From NCBI GenBank assembly GCA_021209875.1, contig JAGYVD010000009.1, positions 1,550,001 to 1,614,000 on the forward strand: a DNA stretch of 64,000 nt. The letters run 5' to 3'. Of the stretch, positions 9,901 to 22,167 are shown piece by piece. The DNA is from Rosellinia necatrix (Eukaryota; Ascomycota; Sordariomycetes; Xylariales; Xylariaceae). The translations under genes were made by a program, and so were the position numbers. How positions within the stretch are numbered: position 1 is the stretch's first letter; every line of letters starts with the position of its first letter. The notes beneath the pieces are model-generated. The model searched no databases, was not told the origin of the DNA, and saw nothing but the letters and a program-made list of their open reading frames with translations.

Positions 9901-12799
9901 TGATGAATGGTGATGATGAATGATGACATCATAAGATTTCTTTTCCCCCCTTATCTCGATAATATTTGAGAATGGGGGGTTTTTTCTTTTTCCTTTTTGT
10001 TTTTTTTTTTTAAAAAAAAAAGAACAATTAATAAAAACTCTCTATCTTTTTATCCGTCGGCTACTTTGCTGTTGGCTATTGGGCGGGAAAGCATGCGGGC
10101 GGACGGAGGGCAAACGTGTTAGGGGTTAGGCGTTGGGTTGTCGGCCCGGATATTTCTATGTTGGTTTTTTAATAGAGCCTCCTCGTTGTCGGGCACAGAG
10201 TTGTTCGTTTGAACGATCTCTTCGACCCCAAGCTCGGGATAACCCTATCTCATCTATACGAGAAGTAGAGGCGCGTGGGGAAACATGTTGCGTGGCGGCG
10301 GTCTGGGGCATCTCGGCGTATAAGGTCTACGGGTAAAATAGTACCGTAGTTTCGGGGGGAGGTTAAAAAAAAAATTAAATTCTCAAATGTATCGGAGTCA
10401 GGAATTCACGTTCACAAAATAATATTTTGCTAATTGTCTTACTTTATAGAAATTCATTTGGTAACCTACCGAGATGGCCGTGACTAAGCCTTCGTTTTCG
10501 CTTGCCTATTGTTGGATGTCTTGCCGCTGGCGTCATGTTGGAAGTCCAATACTACCTAGGGTCAGGGAGTAGATAATAGTGGCGTGGTATTGGGGTGCCA
10601 CCGTTTCTCTGTTCTTCAGCTGGGATTTCTTGAGGCAAAAGCGAAGCATTAAATACATAAAATATATGAAATACGGGATTAAAGTGAGGTACATTAAATC
10701 TATGTGGCCGCTAAGACGTTCAATGTAACCCATGGGTATCTTGCGACTTGTGATGCCCTCCTACAACAAGCGTGTCGCACATAAGAGCTAGGAAACTAAA
10801 GACTGCTGAATTATTTGTTTCAACTTGGTTAAAATTCGGGATGGATGGGTCACTATTATATATCCACGTTAGATGGCGTTGGAGTTGGGTGGCACAGTAA
10901 TCCTTCTGTTCCTTTCCGTAGCGGATAAATGATTTGCGCCCCTTGTGAAATGTGTCACAAGCTGCCTGTGGAGCATGTTTAAACCCTCCTATTTCAGAAA
11001 TATTGTTCGATAGTCACATGAAGTCCGGACAAAACTCACCTTTGTTTGATATTCCGGGATCTGAAAGCGACTGTTTCTTGCATATTGCCGAGTATAGAAA
11101 GTGCAGGGCGAGGTACTAGCTACCTTACGGTATATTTATAGCGATAAACTGGTGTATATAAGGGCTGACACCCTGAAGTGTGGTATCGCGAAGGGTCAAG
11201 TCGAAATTGATTGTGTCTGGTCTCCACGGAGTGACGAAGGGACTCTCAGCTGTAGCCTTGGATCATATCATAACATTACGAAGTTCCTTGATGTTTTTTG
11301 AGAAGCCGGCTTCGGAAGCAATGGACCGGGTTTTCATTTGCTGAGAAGATTGCGCTGGGGGTATGGGCTAGATTGGATTCTCCATGAAGATGATGTCGAG
11401 ATAATCATATCATACATGACTGGCGGATGCTATCCTGACTCCTGAAGGAGGAAAGCGTAGCATCCTGAAAGTGTCTATTATTGTTCATATGATCAACCAT
11501 TCGGCATCTGATTTAATTTCCGGGGCACATACGCCAGGGCACGCTTCTCTTGTTCCTGGGGTTCCTGGCGCTTGGGAATGTAGCGCCCCCCCCCCTATCT
11601 CGCAAGCGCCCGAGATTACCCCTGATGCGGAGGAATCTATCACAACACGATACCCGAACACGATACCCGCCATTTATCAGCTAATTATAATTTAACTGCC
11701 CAAGCTCATGACTTCCTTATACCTTCTCGCATATCTTTATTACCTCCCTTGAGGGTGCGACCCCCAATTCACTCCCCAAAGTTGTGGTGTGGCCATGCCT
11801 GAGCGATTTTATTCAATCAACTATTACATACTACAAGGGGCACCACCAAGCTGACCGACCCAGATGACCCGAAAGCCGAGCACTAGCCGGTCCCTTCGGT
11901 GCTGTGCTGGTGCTGTGCTGGTGCTGTGCTGGTGCTGTGCCGGTGCTGTGCCGCGGCTGAGAGGGTGGTTTGGTGGTCAGCTGTTGGTGGACCCGAATGA
12001 ATTGAAGCAGCACGGGTAAGCCCGTCTCTCTACCTTGTCACCCGCCAGCCGTCTACTAGGGCACTTGTGATAGCACTACTGGCTATTAGCATAGGCTGGT
12101 CTTAGATACACCTCACCAAACCCCATCATTCGGCGTGTAAAAGACCACCAGCAGTCAGTAATTAAGTCGGTACTTGTAGTGCACAAGCAAACAGCCTACT
12201 AAGGCTACTGTTCACAAACAAGCAGTGCAATATAAGATGTCGACTATGGACATCCCACTGGATCGTATTCCAATCATACAAAAATAGAAAGGAAGTCATT
12301 TTTGCAAATAATTTGAATCACAATGGCGGGGTTGGTGCGACCCAGTCGACCCTGATGACTGACTAAGCTTATAGCTTGGCTCATGGCAACAGTGTACGCT
12401 TATACTGGACCATGGCATATGGCAACATATCTACCGCTCCTTATTTCTTCGGGGTTTTTGTGGTAGAAATTTATTGGAATAATTAGCGAGAGAAAGTATG
12501 TAACATCCCCTATTTTGTACATGATCGGCGCATACCAATATTGTGGGTGTAAACATCAACGAACTGCGAACGACCAACCTCTCCTGAGCCCCGACCTAAA
12601 AACGCCCACTAAAATCTCGCGCTGGTGAGCATGGTGCAACGGCTGTTGTGGGCGAGGTGTAACAAATAAAGGCCATTTTGAAACCGTATGAGGATGAGGA
12701 TACGGCGTATTGTCCGCGTATTGTTCGCCGCTTTGGCTCTTAGGAACACCTTACGCTCGGGGTTCCACGGTATCTAAGAATTAGACGGTGTCTCTGTTG
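9901..12799. other. Long gene-poor, lower-GC region
   Basis: About 2.9 kb without a supportable gene. It begins with the 3' region of the small membrane protein, including poly-T and poly-A tracts at 9970-10025, and becomes AT-richer from about 10340. An 11-bp minisatellite lies at 11898-11952. Short frames are present but none shows conserved motifs. This may be old, mutated non-coding or transposon-derived sequence, but no terminal repeats or transposase motifs are visible. Confidence 0.5.
11898..11952. repeat. 11-bp minisatellite, five copies
   Basis: Five head-to-tail copies of GGTGCTGTGCT or GGTGCTGTGCC. The 11-bp period means it is not a codon repeat. Confidence 0.9.
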
Positions 12800-13039
12800 C
12801 TAAGATGGTCCGCATATTCCTGCTCCAATGTAAGAGTCGCGGATTCTCTCCCTGTCGACTGGTGTGATGGTCGTACTACTGCAGAGCGATAGGGACGCGG
12901 CCGTTTGGCTTGAGAAATATGAGCCGCCATAGACCGTTGGTAGGTCTATATAAGCCACCTGTGCGGCCTCTCTGACACAAAAACGTTGCTCTCCCCACGC
13001 AAGGACAGCAAACACGATCAAAGCCAGCAGCAGTCGCAC
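12800..13039 (-). CDS. Small secreted protein candidate
   Basis: Single exon, 79 aa. The N-terminus MRLLLALIVFAVLAWGEQRF is a convincing signal peptide (Arg, hydrophobic core, small residue before a likely cleavage near residue 16). The mature part has three cysteines and no recognised domain. It is divergent from another small secreted protein whose start lies 125 bp away at 13165, so the two could share a promoter. No homolog is known to me; the frame could be fortuitous, since short frames with hydrophobic starts arise by chance. Confidence 0.4.
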   Translation of the reverse strand: MRLLLALIVFAVLAWGEQRFCVREAAQVAYIDLPTVYGGSYFSSQTAASLSLCSSTTITPVDRERIRDSYIGAGICGPS

Positions 13040-13164
13040 GCTTTCACCTCAGTCGTCAAAGTGACACCCATTAGAGCCTTCTCGACATAGAAACTACAAT
13101 AGCTAGTATGCGTCGGCCCGCCCCAGAAGCCCCAGAAGCCAGATTCTAACACCTCTTGATAGCC

Positions 13165-13386
13165 ATGCAGATCCTCCAGTTCATCTCCATTCTCGCCTGC
13201 GCCATGGCTACGGCCGAGGCGAGAGCTACTCTAGGCCGGGCCTGCAGCAATCCCGGAACCTACGACTGCACCGATGGATATGGTCAACAGATCGCCGTCT
13301 GCAATGGCCACTGGCAGTTATCTGCTGATTGCTCCCCCGGATTTTGTATCTGGCCTGCTGGCTATGCCACCCCTCTTTGCGGATAA
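13165..13386 (+). CDS. Small secreted cysteine-rich protein (effector-like)
   Basis: Single exon, 73 aa. A signal peptide covers about residues 1-20 (MQILQFISILACAMATAEA). The mature part of about 50 aa carries six cysteines, enough for three disulfides, in the order RAC, YDC, AVC, ADC, FC, LC. Size, secretion signal and even cysteine count fit fungal small secreted proteins (candidate effectors or antimicrobial peptides), but no named family is recognised. It faces the other small secreted candidate (12800-13039) across 125 bp. The start at 13165 is the first ATG that gives the signal peptide directly. Confidence 0.6.
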   Translation: MQILQFISILACAMATAEARATLGRACSNPGTYDCTDGYGQQIAVCNGHWQLSADCSPGFCIWPAGYATPLCG

Positions 13387-13837
13387 GCATGTTCCCTGAC
13401 AAAGTAAGTCATACTATCAGCACATTATCAAGAACTGTAGCTAAGTCCCTGGTGTGATAGCTTATCACAAGAAATGACTGGTTGTGCATATCTCCCGTCA
13501 GAACCTTGGGGCTTGCGGTGGTGCTTGTAAGAGAGTGAGTGGTTATGCGGCCATAGGATTTATGGCGTCTCGACAGATAACGTATAGGCGATAATTGAAT
13601 CGTACGTTGGAATTATAGCCGCAATGTGTTTTGTGACCTCTCCCTTGGAAGGCACCAATAAAGATATAGCGACTAGAGACAAAATCACGCGCGTAGAGAC
13701 CTTCAGGGCCGAGAATTACGCCCACCCTTCCTTACCAAACTAGATTTAGTATTAAGATACGATAATATGGTGCTAGTCATAAAATCAATGGTAAAAATAT
13801 CGTTGATAGATCATTTCTTCAAGTTGGGGCTAACAAT
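13387..13837. other. Intergenic region, nothing seen
   Basis: Lies between the end of the small cysteine-rich protein and the 3' end of the O-methyltransferase. AT-rich, probably containing both 3' ends. Confidence 0.5.
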
Positions 13838-15311
13838 TTAGTCTTTTAGCACCGCCTCAACTAAGCCTTCAGTCTCAGCGCCAACAGACCAGAACTTTAC
13901 AGCCTTGAGGCCTGCCGCGTCTAAAATCCTACTGAACTGCACTTCAGTTCTCTCCATCCCATTCAACAAGGCTGCGGGTGAGACTGTTAGAATCTAATGA
14001 ACATAATTTGGCAGTATCTTATGAATCTAGACCGTGGCAGAAATAAACTTACCCATCATATTGACGTCCAAAAGCGCAGGGTACAGAGGGCTGTTGCTCG
14101 CGGGGAGGACGAACTCAGACATCAGAAGTTTGGAGTATCCTGGCTTCATGGCCGCGGCTGTACTTTTAAGGATCTTGATGCACTCCTCATCAGGCCAATC
14201 ATGGAAAATAGAGCGGAAGTAGTAGCACCGGGCCCCTGTTTTAAAATTAGCTTCAAAGGAAATCAATCGGTGCTGGTAAACATGTTGCATGCCTTTCACG
14301 GGTTGCTCCTCGAAGAAATTATGTTTCTGGCGCTCGACCTTAGGCGTGAGCCCCTGAATACTATCGATAACGGGGGGTAAATCCTGAAGTATAAGCCTAC
14401 CCGGGGCATTTGGGTGGCGTTGGTGAAACTCCGCTATATCGTGACCTTCGCCTCCGCCGATGTCAATCAGAAGTGCTGCATCTGGTTCTGTAGAGGCGCC
14501 GCTGAGCAGAATGTCATCGATATCGAAGAAGTCAAACCACTGCTTGCGGTTAGCTCGCTGGCCCGACATGAAGGCATTGAAATTGCCCATCATCGAGGGA
14601 TCTTTGATTAGCCACGGGAACATGCTGTCCTCCGTATTATGCGCATCTTGGAAAGGTCCCGGAAACCCTGATACATTCTTGAAGTCCGTCCTCTTGAGGT
14701 AGAATGGAAGGTTCGCTAGGGATCGTGTGGCAGCGGTAAACCTGAACGACTTCAGCTACGGTATAAAACACGTAAGTGAGCATCTTACATGAATTGGTAC
14801 CCTCCAATGATGGCGCGGCTGACCAAGATCTTTGTGACAGGGGTTGGAGCGTATTCTTCCTGAACAATCTCCTTGGTGACACCTAAGGCACAAAGTGGTC
14901 GTAGCAGGCGCACTATTTGGATGTAAGTGCACCAATACATATTCTGAGTGTGGCACTTTATTACCTATTAGTAGCCTGTCGGCCCCTGTGGCTGCAGCCA
15001 GATCATCCGCCGATGTAGGAGAGTCTGATTTGGCAATCTCTTGAATTACACCAGCTTTGATGAGGGCCATTAAGGCCGCAGGCGCATGTGGCTATTGTAT
15101 CAGTAAGCGCTGAACTGCGCAAATGTACTGTCGCTCTTCAAACACTTACCGACATCATCATTTTCCAAACGGTGTCCATCGGGGCCTCTAGCATAGCGGT
15201 TGCTTGCATGGCAGCCCCAAGCATTTTTTCACGGGCGCTTTCATCTTTACTAGCCAGAACACTTTCTGCGGCTGCAATGAAGTCGACTGAAGGCTTTCCA
15301 GCGTCGGCCAT
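13838..15311 (-). CDS. SAM-dependent O-methyltransferase (plant/fungal OMT family)
   Basis: Five exons, complement(13838..13971, 14053..14741, 14789..14912, 14965..15091, 15150..15311); 411 aa. All four introns (47-81 nt) are in phase. Family blocks are in order: a winged-helix dimerisation region; SAM motif I, LLIDIGGGEGHDIAEFHQRHP; RLILQDLPPVID; the catalytic-base region YFRSIFHDWPDEE with the general-base His; and the C-terminal MERTEVQFSRIL block. Enzymes of this type methylate phenolic hydroxyls of polyketides and other secondary metabolites. No intact polyketide synthase is in the window, so the substrate is open. Divergent from a PTH11-like receptor at 16220. The second exon's own frame continues past its donor, so the splice site matters for the model. 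Confidence 0.88.
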
Positions 15312-16219
15312 GTTGTGGTAACTATTTTTAATAGCAATTGTGTTGCGTTGGCTAGAATGGAAAAAGATGGATGACTGACATTGATAACATGAGAAATTTG
15401 ATTGTAGAACATCTAAACGACTGCATTCTACGTGCGTTATTATATAACCCTCCACTTAATTCTAGTCATACTGTTGGGACACTACTGGGCTCATTATGGA
15501 GCGCATGCTGTACGTCATTACCTAGGAACCAAAACCCAAGGGATCCCAGATACCGCCTGTCTTTTGGTGTAGCGATGCTGCTTCTCCCGTACTACAACCT
15601 GTACTAATTAACAGCCAACAATCTAACTCATTGGATGAGCGTGGAAAATGGTCCCAAATTGAGACTTAGGGGACAGCCACGTCGTTACACAGAGATTAAG
15701 CCCCATCTTAAATAATAATTACTATTGGAGATAAATGTGGAAGGGAAAAATGCCGAGTTTCACTTTGCACCACGTGAAAATGGAAGCGAAGTCATTGTAA
15801 AATAATACGAGACAATCTCGTACGATTCCCGAGAGGTTGTTTCCAGATGGATGGTTGCTATTAACGAACAGAAGAGAGATTATTATTATGTGATTAGCCG
15901 GTTTGACCAGCCTTAGGTGACCGAACATGTTCCCTTGGGGTAATTTCTCTTTGAAGTTAAATCTGATAATGGAGGACGGACGTAAGCTGCAACGGATGTC
16001 TCACATTATGGTGAGCATGCAGCAGGGATAGGTATCAGGTAAATTAGTGATTCGAATATAAAGCATATGAAGATGCTGATATACTGTGTTTATCCTCCGA
16101 TCGGTGCCATAGTTGTTTAATAAGTGCCGTCAGAAGATTCCAAATTCTCAATCCCGTCGCTGAGGTGCTGGTTAAGTACAAGGCATTGGATTATTGATCT
16201 CATTCCCGACACATTTGCA
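15312..16219. promoter_or_regulatory. Divergent promoter region, OMT / PTH11-like gene
   Basis: About 900 bp between two head-to-head genes. No supportable coding region. Contains AT-rich sequence and is presumed to hold both promoters. Confidence 0.45.
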
Positions 16220-17415
16220 ATGGATATTTCGACAGCTCCACTTCCTCCAGATGTTAACAGAGGGATAGGGCTTGTTATAACGGCATGGATCTGGGGAGTC
16301 CTCGGATCTTCTTTGTTGGCTATGCGTATGTATGTACGCATATTTGTCGTTAAGAAGATAGGCTGGGATGACTGGACGATGGTTATTGCTGTTGTAAGTC
16401 TCGGTTTTGATATTATGGGATCCCTAGCGGTATTGACTTTTAGCAGATATTGGCCCTTGTAACTGGTGTTCTTATCACTTTGATGGTACACTATGGTGTT
16501 GGCCGACATGCGTTTTACCTCCAAGACGAGCAGAGAGTCAACGCGGTCTATATGATCTGGCTCACTGTACCGGTTTCGCCTGGCAGTGCTGCCATCGGCA
16601 AAGTCTCAATCGCGCTGCTTCTAAGGCGTCTTATGGGCCGTAGTTGCACTCGCTGGAAGGGGAACTTTCTCTTGGCTTTGATATTCTTTCTACTAGCCGT
16701 CAACCTTGTTCTGATAATTATTACATTTGCCCAGTGTAAGCCGGTCACGTTTTTATGGAATCGTGTCGGCTCTGGCTCGCATGGAACTTGCTGGCCCCCG
16801 AAAATTCAACAATATTATGGGTATTTCCAGGGAGCTTTCTCTGCGTGGAGTGATTTGGTTCTGGCACTGTTCCCTATTACAATTATTTGGAACCTTCAGA
16901 TACCATTGAAGTCAAAGCTGGCCGTTAGTGCCCTGATGTCTCTGGGCTCAATGTACGTCTTCTCCCGTTCTCTAGTAGTAACAACAACTACGAACAACTA
17001 AAACATGACTAGCGCTACCGCAGCTGCAATTATTAAGACAATTGAACTTCGCAACCTAGCAACACCGGATTTTACGTGGGACGCTGTTTCGCTGGTCTAT
17101 TGGTTTATAGCAGAGAACTGGATTATCATCATTTGCGCATGCGTGCCAACTATCAAGCCTCTTTTTACAAACAATTGGGGTATCTTCACGCGTCTAGCTG
17201 CGTTGGTCTCCGGAAAGAGCTTTGCATCCACGGAAGCTACCCACGATGAGTCGTCAAATCACTGTAATAACAATGATTTGGAGTCACAAAACTCATACAG
17301 CCTCGAGTCCCGGCGGCTTCTGTACGAACAGACCCGACCGCAGATTGGAGGCTCTGGGGATATGCCTATGCGCCCTCTGCCCCCTCTGCCCAGCCATGGC
17401 CCCGGTAAGAATTAA
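16220..17415 (+). CDS. PTH11-like rhodopsin-domain membrane protein
   Basis: Three exons: 16220..16393, 16447..16952, 17013..17415; 360 aa. Introns of 53 and 60 nt are in phase and join the TM segments properly. Seven TM segments are spread over residues about 18-285. Family marks include WDDWTMVIA after TM2, GVGRHAFYL, FAQCKPVTFLW and the TM pattern FQGAFSAWSDLVLALFPITIIWNLQIPLKSK broken across two blocks. The C-terminal tail is polar and Ser/Pro-rich. Probably a plasma-membrane sensor of the PTH11-like class. The gene has lower GC than the rhodopsin-domain gene at 2175, and the two are not recent duplicates. Confidence 0.85.
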
Positions 17416-18117
17416 CTATAAACAGGTGATACGGAAAATCGATGTTATCATTTGATAGACATATGATGTTATAGTTTATATATGAGAAGATGTGAAGTCA
17501 AAACGGAACCGTTCCACCTTTTTAGTTATGTTGGTATAACATGCACATACAATTTTAACTACGCACAGGCTTCTGATGTTCTTGGGAACTTTGGCTGTGT
17601 TATCCTTCTACTTGGAAGTGCATGAACTATTTTGTCTCCAACAGAATCGCTACATTTACGCATAATTGGTGATTCACATATTAGCTAGATACGAACAAGG
17701 CTAACCTTCCCCCTGGCCAAAATCTAATATACCTACAATCGGATAGTAGACTACAATACGCGAGGAGTCTTCGTTTGCGCCTTTTCTACTTCTAGGTACT
17801 GCTTTGATAAACACCGGAAATCATCTTCGGCTAACAGGTCGATTATATCATCTAAACATAATAGCCTTCATTGCTTATGCTATAAGTGACGACGTGCCAG
17901 GGGGACCATTTGTAATAAGACGCAAAATGTAAAGCAGCAGAAGATAGACTTAGCACAGATGAAAATTACAGCGCGGTTACTGCGTAATTTAAATGCAGAT
18001 GGTTTTATTTGGAAAATATTTTATGTCTGAAATAATATTATAGCATTATTTATTGATTATAAACTAGGTGATAAAGGAAACTGTAGGAATAGAAAATTAG
18101 TCAGGCCAACTAAGGGT
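17416..18117. other. AT-rich spacer, nothing recognisable
   Basis: About 700 bp of AT-rich sequence between the PTH11-like gene and the first of the broken metabolic genes. No coding motif seen. Confidence 0.5.
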
Positions 18118-18300
18118 AGCGCCTGCTGCTCACCAGTGCAGAGACGACAACCAAGCTCTTGATTCACCGCTCTTACGACTTTGTCAAGCCCACTGGCCTC
18201 CGTAATTTCATGTCTCGTCTAGTCGGCAGCGGTCTGATCGTATTGGAAGGCGAAAAACACAAGATCCTTCTCAAGAATAGTCTTTTCGCTTTTAGTGTAT
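18118..18300 (+). pseudogene. Cytochrome P450 fragment (N-terminal third only)
   Basis: About 60 codons read as a P450 segment: YDFVKPTGLRNFMSRLVGSG, then a GLIVLEGEKHK block and a following FAFS. This matches the B-helix to C-helix region of microsomal P450s, where (G)LxxxEGxxHKxxRKxxxxAFS is standard; here the usual arginine of the xxRK block is replaced. No start codon with a membrane anchor precedes it, and no ExxR or haem-binding Cys motif follows before the transporter relic at 18436. It is therefore a relic. Family assignment is from motif recognition only. Confidence 0.6.
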
Positions 18301-18435
18301 CTAGAGCCTTGGCCGGGGGTTTTCTTGTGTTGGGTACATCCAACTAGTGGTCGATTGAACGCCATGACCTGAGTGAGTACTCGCCCTTCAGCGCATGACA
18401 CTGTCAAGCACTGGCAATAGGTAACTAACTACCTG

Positions 18436-20003
18436 ATGCATCTGAATCTAGAAGGTCAGGCTGGTGGTGCAAGAAAGTCAATTTCTTTCTCCCTCGCTTT
18501 TATTGCATTGCTTCTCGACGTTTTTCTCCATACTCTCGACGTGACGACCCCCGGAGTCGCTCTCCCGGCCATCGTTGCCGACCTGGCCGGCACGACGTTG
18601 GAGTCGTTCTGGACTAGCATCTCCCACATTCTCGTAGTTCTCATCACCTAACCTCTGTACGCGGCTGTCTCGTCTCTGGTGGGGCGCAAGATCCCGTTCT
18701 ACGTGGCGACGGCCCTCTTCTTCGCCGGCTCGCTCGTCTTCGCGCTGGCTCGAGACATGTCCCGAGTAATCGCTGATCGTGTGCTGCAGGGCCTCGGCAA
18801 CAGTGGCCCCGATGTCTTGAGCGAGGTCCTTGTAGCCGACGTGACGACGCTTGAGGAACGTTCTTTATACCTGGGCCTGATGGCCCTCCCTACAGCAGTT
18901 GGTACTGTTCTCGGCCCCCCCCTCGGTGGGCTTTTTAGCAGCTTCGTTACATGGCGCTGAATTGGCTTCTTCAATCTGCCAATCTTGGGTCTTTCGGTAC
19001 CCTTACATTATGTTCCCTTCGAAATGAGGGGCCCATGCCTTCATCTTCGTTCGTATCAAAGCGTCTGGACTGGATAGACATGGTCCTCTTCGCGCCTGGT
19101 ACCACCCTTTCTGCCCTTCCTGTAAGCTGGGTTGGCACACTCAACCCATGGAGCTCGTGGCAAACAATATTGGTATTGATCATCGGAGCTGGTTTACTCG
19201 GTGTCTTTGTCGCGCATGAGCGGCGGCCAGAGCACGCCGTCATGCCATATTGGCTCTTCCGTTGTCGAACGGCCGTCGTATCCTTCGTTCTGGCGCTACT
19301 CCACGGCGCGATGCTGTTTCTCTTGTTGCAGTGGCTGCCTTTGCTCTACCAAGCTGTCATGTTTGAGAACGTCCTCCAATCGGCAGTAACACTCATACCA
19401 GCAAGAATTGCGAGCGTGATTTTTGCAGTTGCTGGTGTTATAGTTGTTGGTGCTGTTGAGAAAGGGTTTTGCTGGAGTATCTTCTTGTCCTGGTGTATCG
19501 TTACCGTTGGGAGCGGGTTATTGGTGATGTTAGATCAAGACTCGTCAAGCGCTCTCTGTAAAGTTCTGCCCACATTGTGGGGAGCAGGCGTTCGTCTCTT
19601 GTTGCGCCTGTTGTATCTCCTGGCCCAAGCAAGTGCTCAACGGACAGGCGATACGGATCTTGCTATCGGCACGTTGCTCACGTTTTGCCTATTTGGAGGG
19701 CTTACATCTATCGCGATTTGCTCCAGCCTCTTCAATGGCTTATTCGGTTTCCCGGTCTCGGCTATCGACAACCTGCCCAGTGATTTAGTCGCATTTCAAA
19801 CCCCCAACCAAGCTATCCGTTTGATCCCGGTGCTTCGCACATTAAGGCTGCCTGAAGATTTGGTAGTCACAATCAAGCTGGCATATCTCACGCCCATCAG
19901 GGCGATCTTCTACTTCATGATTGGTATCGGCGTGCTAGGTACGGCAAGCTCCCTTTTCTTGCGAGATTTAGATTTGAAGGATACGCAGACACCTGGGGGC
20001 TAG
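18436..20003 (+). pseudogene. MFS transporter relic (DHA14-like)
   Basis: The sequence reads as a 14-TM drug:H+ antiporter-type transporter: TM1 with LDVTTPGVALPAIVADL, the loop motif PLYAAVSSLVGRK, VIADRVLQGLGNSG, then GTVLGPPLGGLFSSFVTWR and later TM segments up to 20003. It is broken by an in-frame TAA at 18649-18651 (where relatives have Gln), a TGA at 18958-18960 in place of the conserved Trp after TWR, and a one-base frame change between about 18965 and 19040. A CAA-to-TAA change would fit a RIP-type C-to-T transition, but TGG-to-TGA is not the preferred RIP context, so ordinary decay is as likely. It ends tail-to-tail against the truncated oxoamine synthase. Confidence 0.75.
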
Positions 20004-20011
20004 TCTGACAC

Positions 20012-20814
20012 GTACGTAAGACAACCGCAATCTCCTTCTCCAGTCTGAGGGCCTTCACCAGCCCTGTGCCATTGGGACCCACGACCCCGGTACTGTGAGC
20101 TTTATCGACGATGAATTCGACGTTGCCGAGCAAGCAAACCTGCCTTGACGCCTCGATCGTGTCATGCAGGGGACATATATCCCCATCTATACTATACACA
20201 GACTCGACGGCGACAAGCACACATCTTGTGCCGGCCCCGATCATTGGGTTCTCGTCAACGGCTTTGACCAGGACCTCTTTTAGGGAATCGCAGTCATTGT
20301 AGCGAAACGGAGCCCGAAACAGCGCCAGGCCGTGGACCATGTTATCCAGCGTGCTGGTGTGGACGAACTCATCGTAGACGGTCGCGTCGCCAGGCCGCGG
20401 GATGCCCGAAAAGATGGCGACGTTGGCATCGAAGCCGGAGCTCACTATCAAGGCCGTATCGGTGCCGTGAAATTCGGCAATATCGCGCTCGACGCGCTCT
20501 ATGTACTCATAGCTGCCGTCGAGCGTCCGGACTCCCCCCGAGTATAGGTTTAAATCGGGATAGCGGGCCAGCTCGTCCAAGGAGGCCTCGCGGATAAAGC
20601 TTGACGATCCTAGAGAAAGTAGGTCCGTAGACGAGAAGTCTACCCTGCCCTCTTCCTTCCAGGGATTGATGTTGAGTGTGAAGGAGGCTCTGTCTGCGCG
20701 GCGGCCGTCTAGCGCCTCTTCCAGGTTGCAGTAGAAGGGCGACGCATCTTGGAACTGATGACGCTTCAGTTTTTGGCCCTCCATCCACTGCCTTAGCCAT
20801 GCTTCAGCATCCAT
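20012..20814 (-). pseudogene. Alpha-oxoamine synthase, C-terminal half missing
   Basis: About 265 residues of a fold-type I PLP enzyme of the 8-amino-7-oxononanoate / serine palmitoyl-type family: FSSTDLLSL, the GGVRTLDGS block, SSGFDANVAIFSGIPRPGD, then VAVESVYSIDGDICPL and VDKAHSTGVVGPNGTGLV. In the usual DEAHSTG block the Glu is Lys here. The frame stays open but family resemblance stops at about 20012. The second half, including the region with the PLP-binding Lys, is absent and replaced by the end of the transporter relic. The enzyme cannot be active as encoded. The start at 20814 gives a full N-terminus. The family condenses amino acids with acyl thioesters. Confidence 0.75.
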
Positions 20815-22167
20815 GATTGTGAGATCGGTTGCGGAGTGTTAGGAGAGATAGCTGGGGGCGGTTCAACGGGCGGCGCCCACCTTCATTCGCGCACGCCATC
20901 ACCAGAGTATGATAGACCGTCCTTAGATATAATGGTGCTTACTTAGTGAGTGAGTGCCCGGCACAGACCTTACTACTACCTCTGCTCACGGAAGGCTGAG
21001 CGGTGTAAATGCCATGTTGTGTCCGTGTACGTGATGGTCTCTAGGCCCTGCTGTACGACTTTTGACTATATTACGCTTATCTGCATCATCACGAACCACC
21101 CTTCTCTCGGAACGTTGCGCATCTAGAGGCAGGTTGCACTACAGTACTTAAATATATCTATCGTAACCTGATACATGTGGGCATCTCGGGTTGATCCGCT
21201 ATTAAGCTTCAAGATCTTACCGGGGAATATGTTTTCTTGGAGTACCTAGGGCGCACTACAGCACCGTTAGACACCAAATCTCCTTAGATACCAAGTACCT
21301 GCTTATCTCCTCCATGTGCCTAGGTCGTCAATGGCTGTTCGATATCGAAACCAGTCAAATGATGCGATAATACCAGGTCCTGTCCAAAATAGCACCCAAT
21401 GTCACCCAATGTCAAGGTCCCTAGTCGCAGCTTGCTTGACGAGGAGTCACATAATGGTGCAGGCCATGGCCAACACCTACGCCAAGGTGTTGAGACTCTA
21501 CATTCTCCACAGTATCGAGACTATCAAGCGTCTGGGGCTGCCCGACGCAAAGAATATGACGAAGGATAAACGTACTATGCAGATCTCCAAGGCCGACAAG
21601 GAAGCAAGTCTGGGCAGCAATCACAGACGAAGGCGGCGGGACAGAAGAAGAATACCGAACGTGCCATAAACCTGATGGCCAAGCTTAGTTCGATCAGAGC
21701 AGTGAGTAGAATCAAGGCCAACGTCGAAGGGCCACGCGGGATACAGAAGACTCCAATCTGTGTGATAATGACTGAGCCCTCAGGTGAATTAGGATGTATA
21801 ATGCAAAAAAGGCCGTCGTTGGCCCTTGTTTCACCCCCGTCTTAGCTAACAGTCCGAGGCAGCGCTAACAACGCTTAGATTTGGACTGTAAATCAGTGCA
21901 AAGCCGGCTGCGCTGATCAAGTTGTTGTCGGGGGGGCTTGGGTAGCAGCAACCGTAGAAAGGCCAACACCGATCGCTTGAAGCAACGATGCAAATGTAGT
22001 AGCAGCATTGAGGGGACGCCGGAGCGCGGGCGATATGCACCGTCAAATGGTAGTCTGTTTACCTAGGTACAATCTCGGCCCCTAATGTCCAGCGGTCGAT
22101 CATCCAGAGTCTTTTCACCTGTGTACTTTATCTACCTGTAGTACCGTGTCTCTTAGAAGCCTCAACT
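20815..22167. other. Spacer between relics, no recognised gene
   Basis: About 1.35 kb. A frame at 21316-21669 contains a short helix-forming, Lys/Arg-rich stretch with no known motif and is not called. It may be more decayed cluster DNA. Confidence 0.45.

Noticed and set aside
18436..20003. RIP as the cause of the transporter's stop codons
   Set aside because: Only one of the two stops fits the CpA-to-TpA context; TGG-to-TGA does not, and a frameshift is also present, so general decay is sufficient. A RIP index calculation would be needed.
21316..21669. 117-codon frame between the relics
   Set aside because: No start context, splice structure or recognisable motif; the Lys/Arg-rich end shifts frame without any family match.
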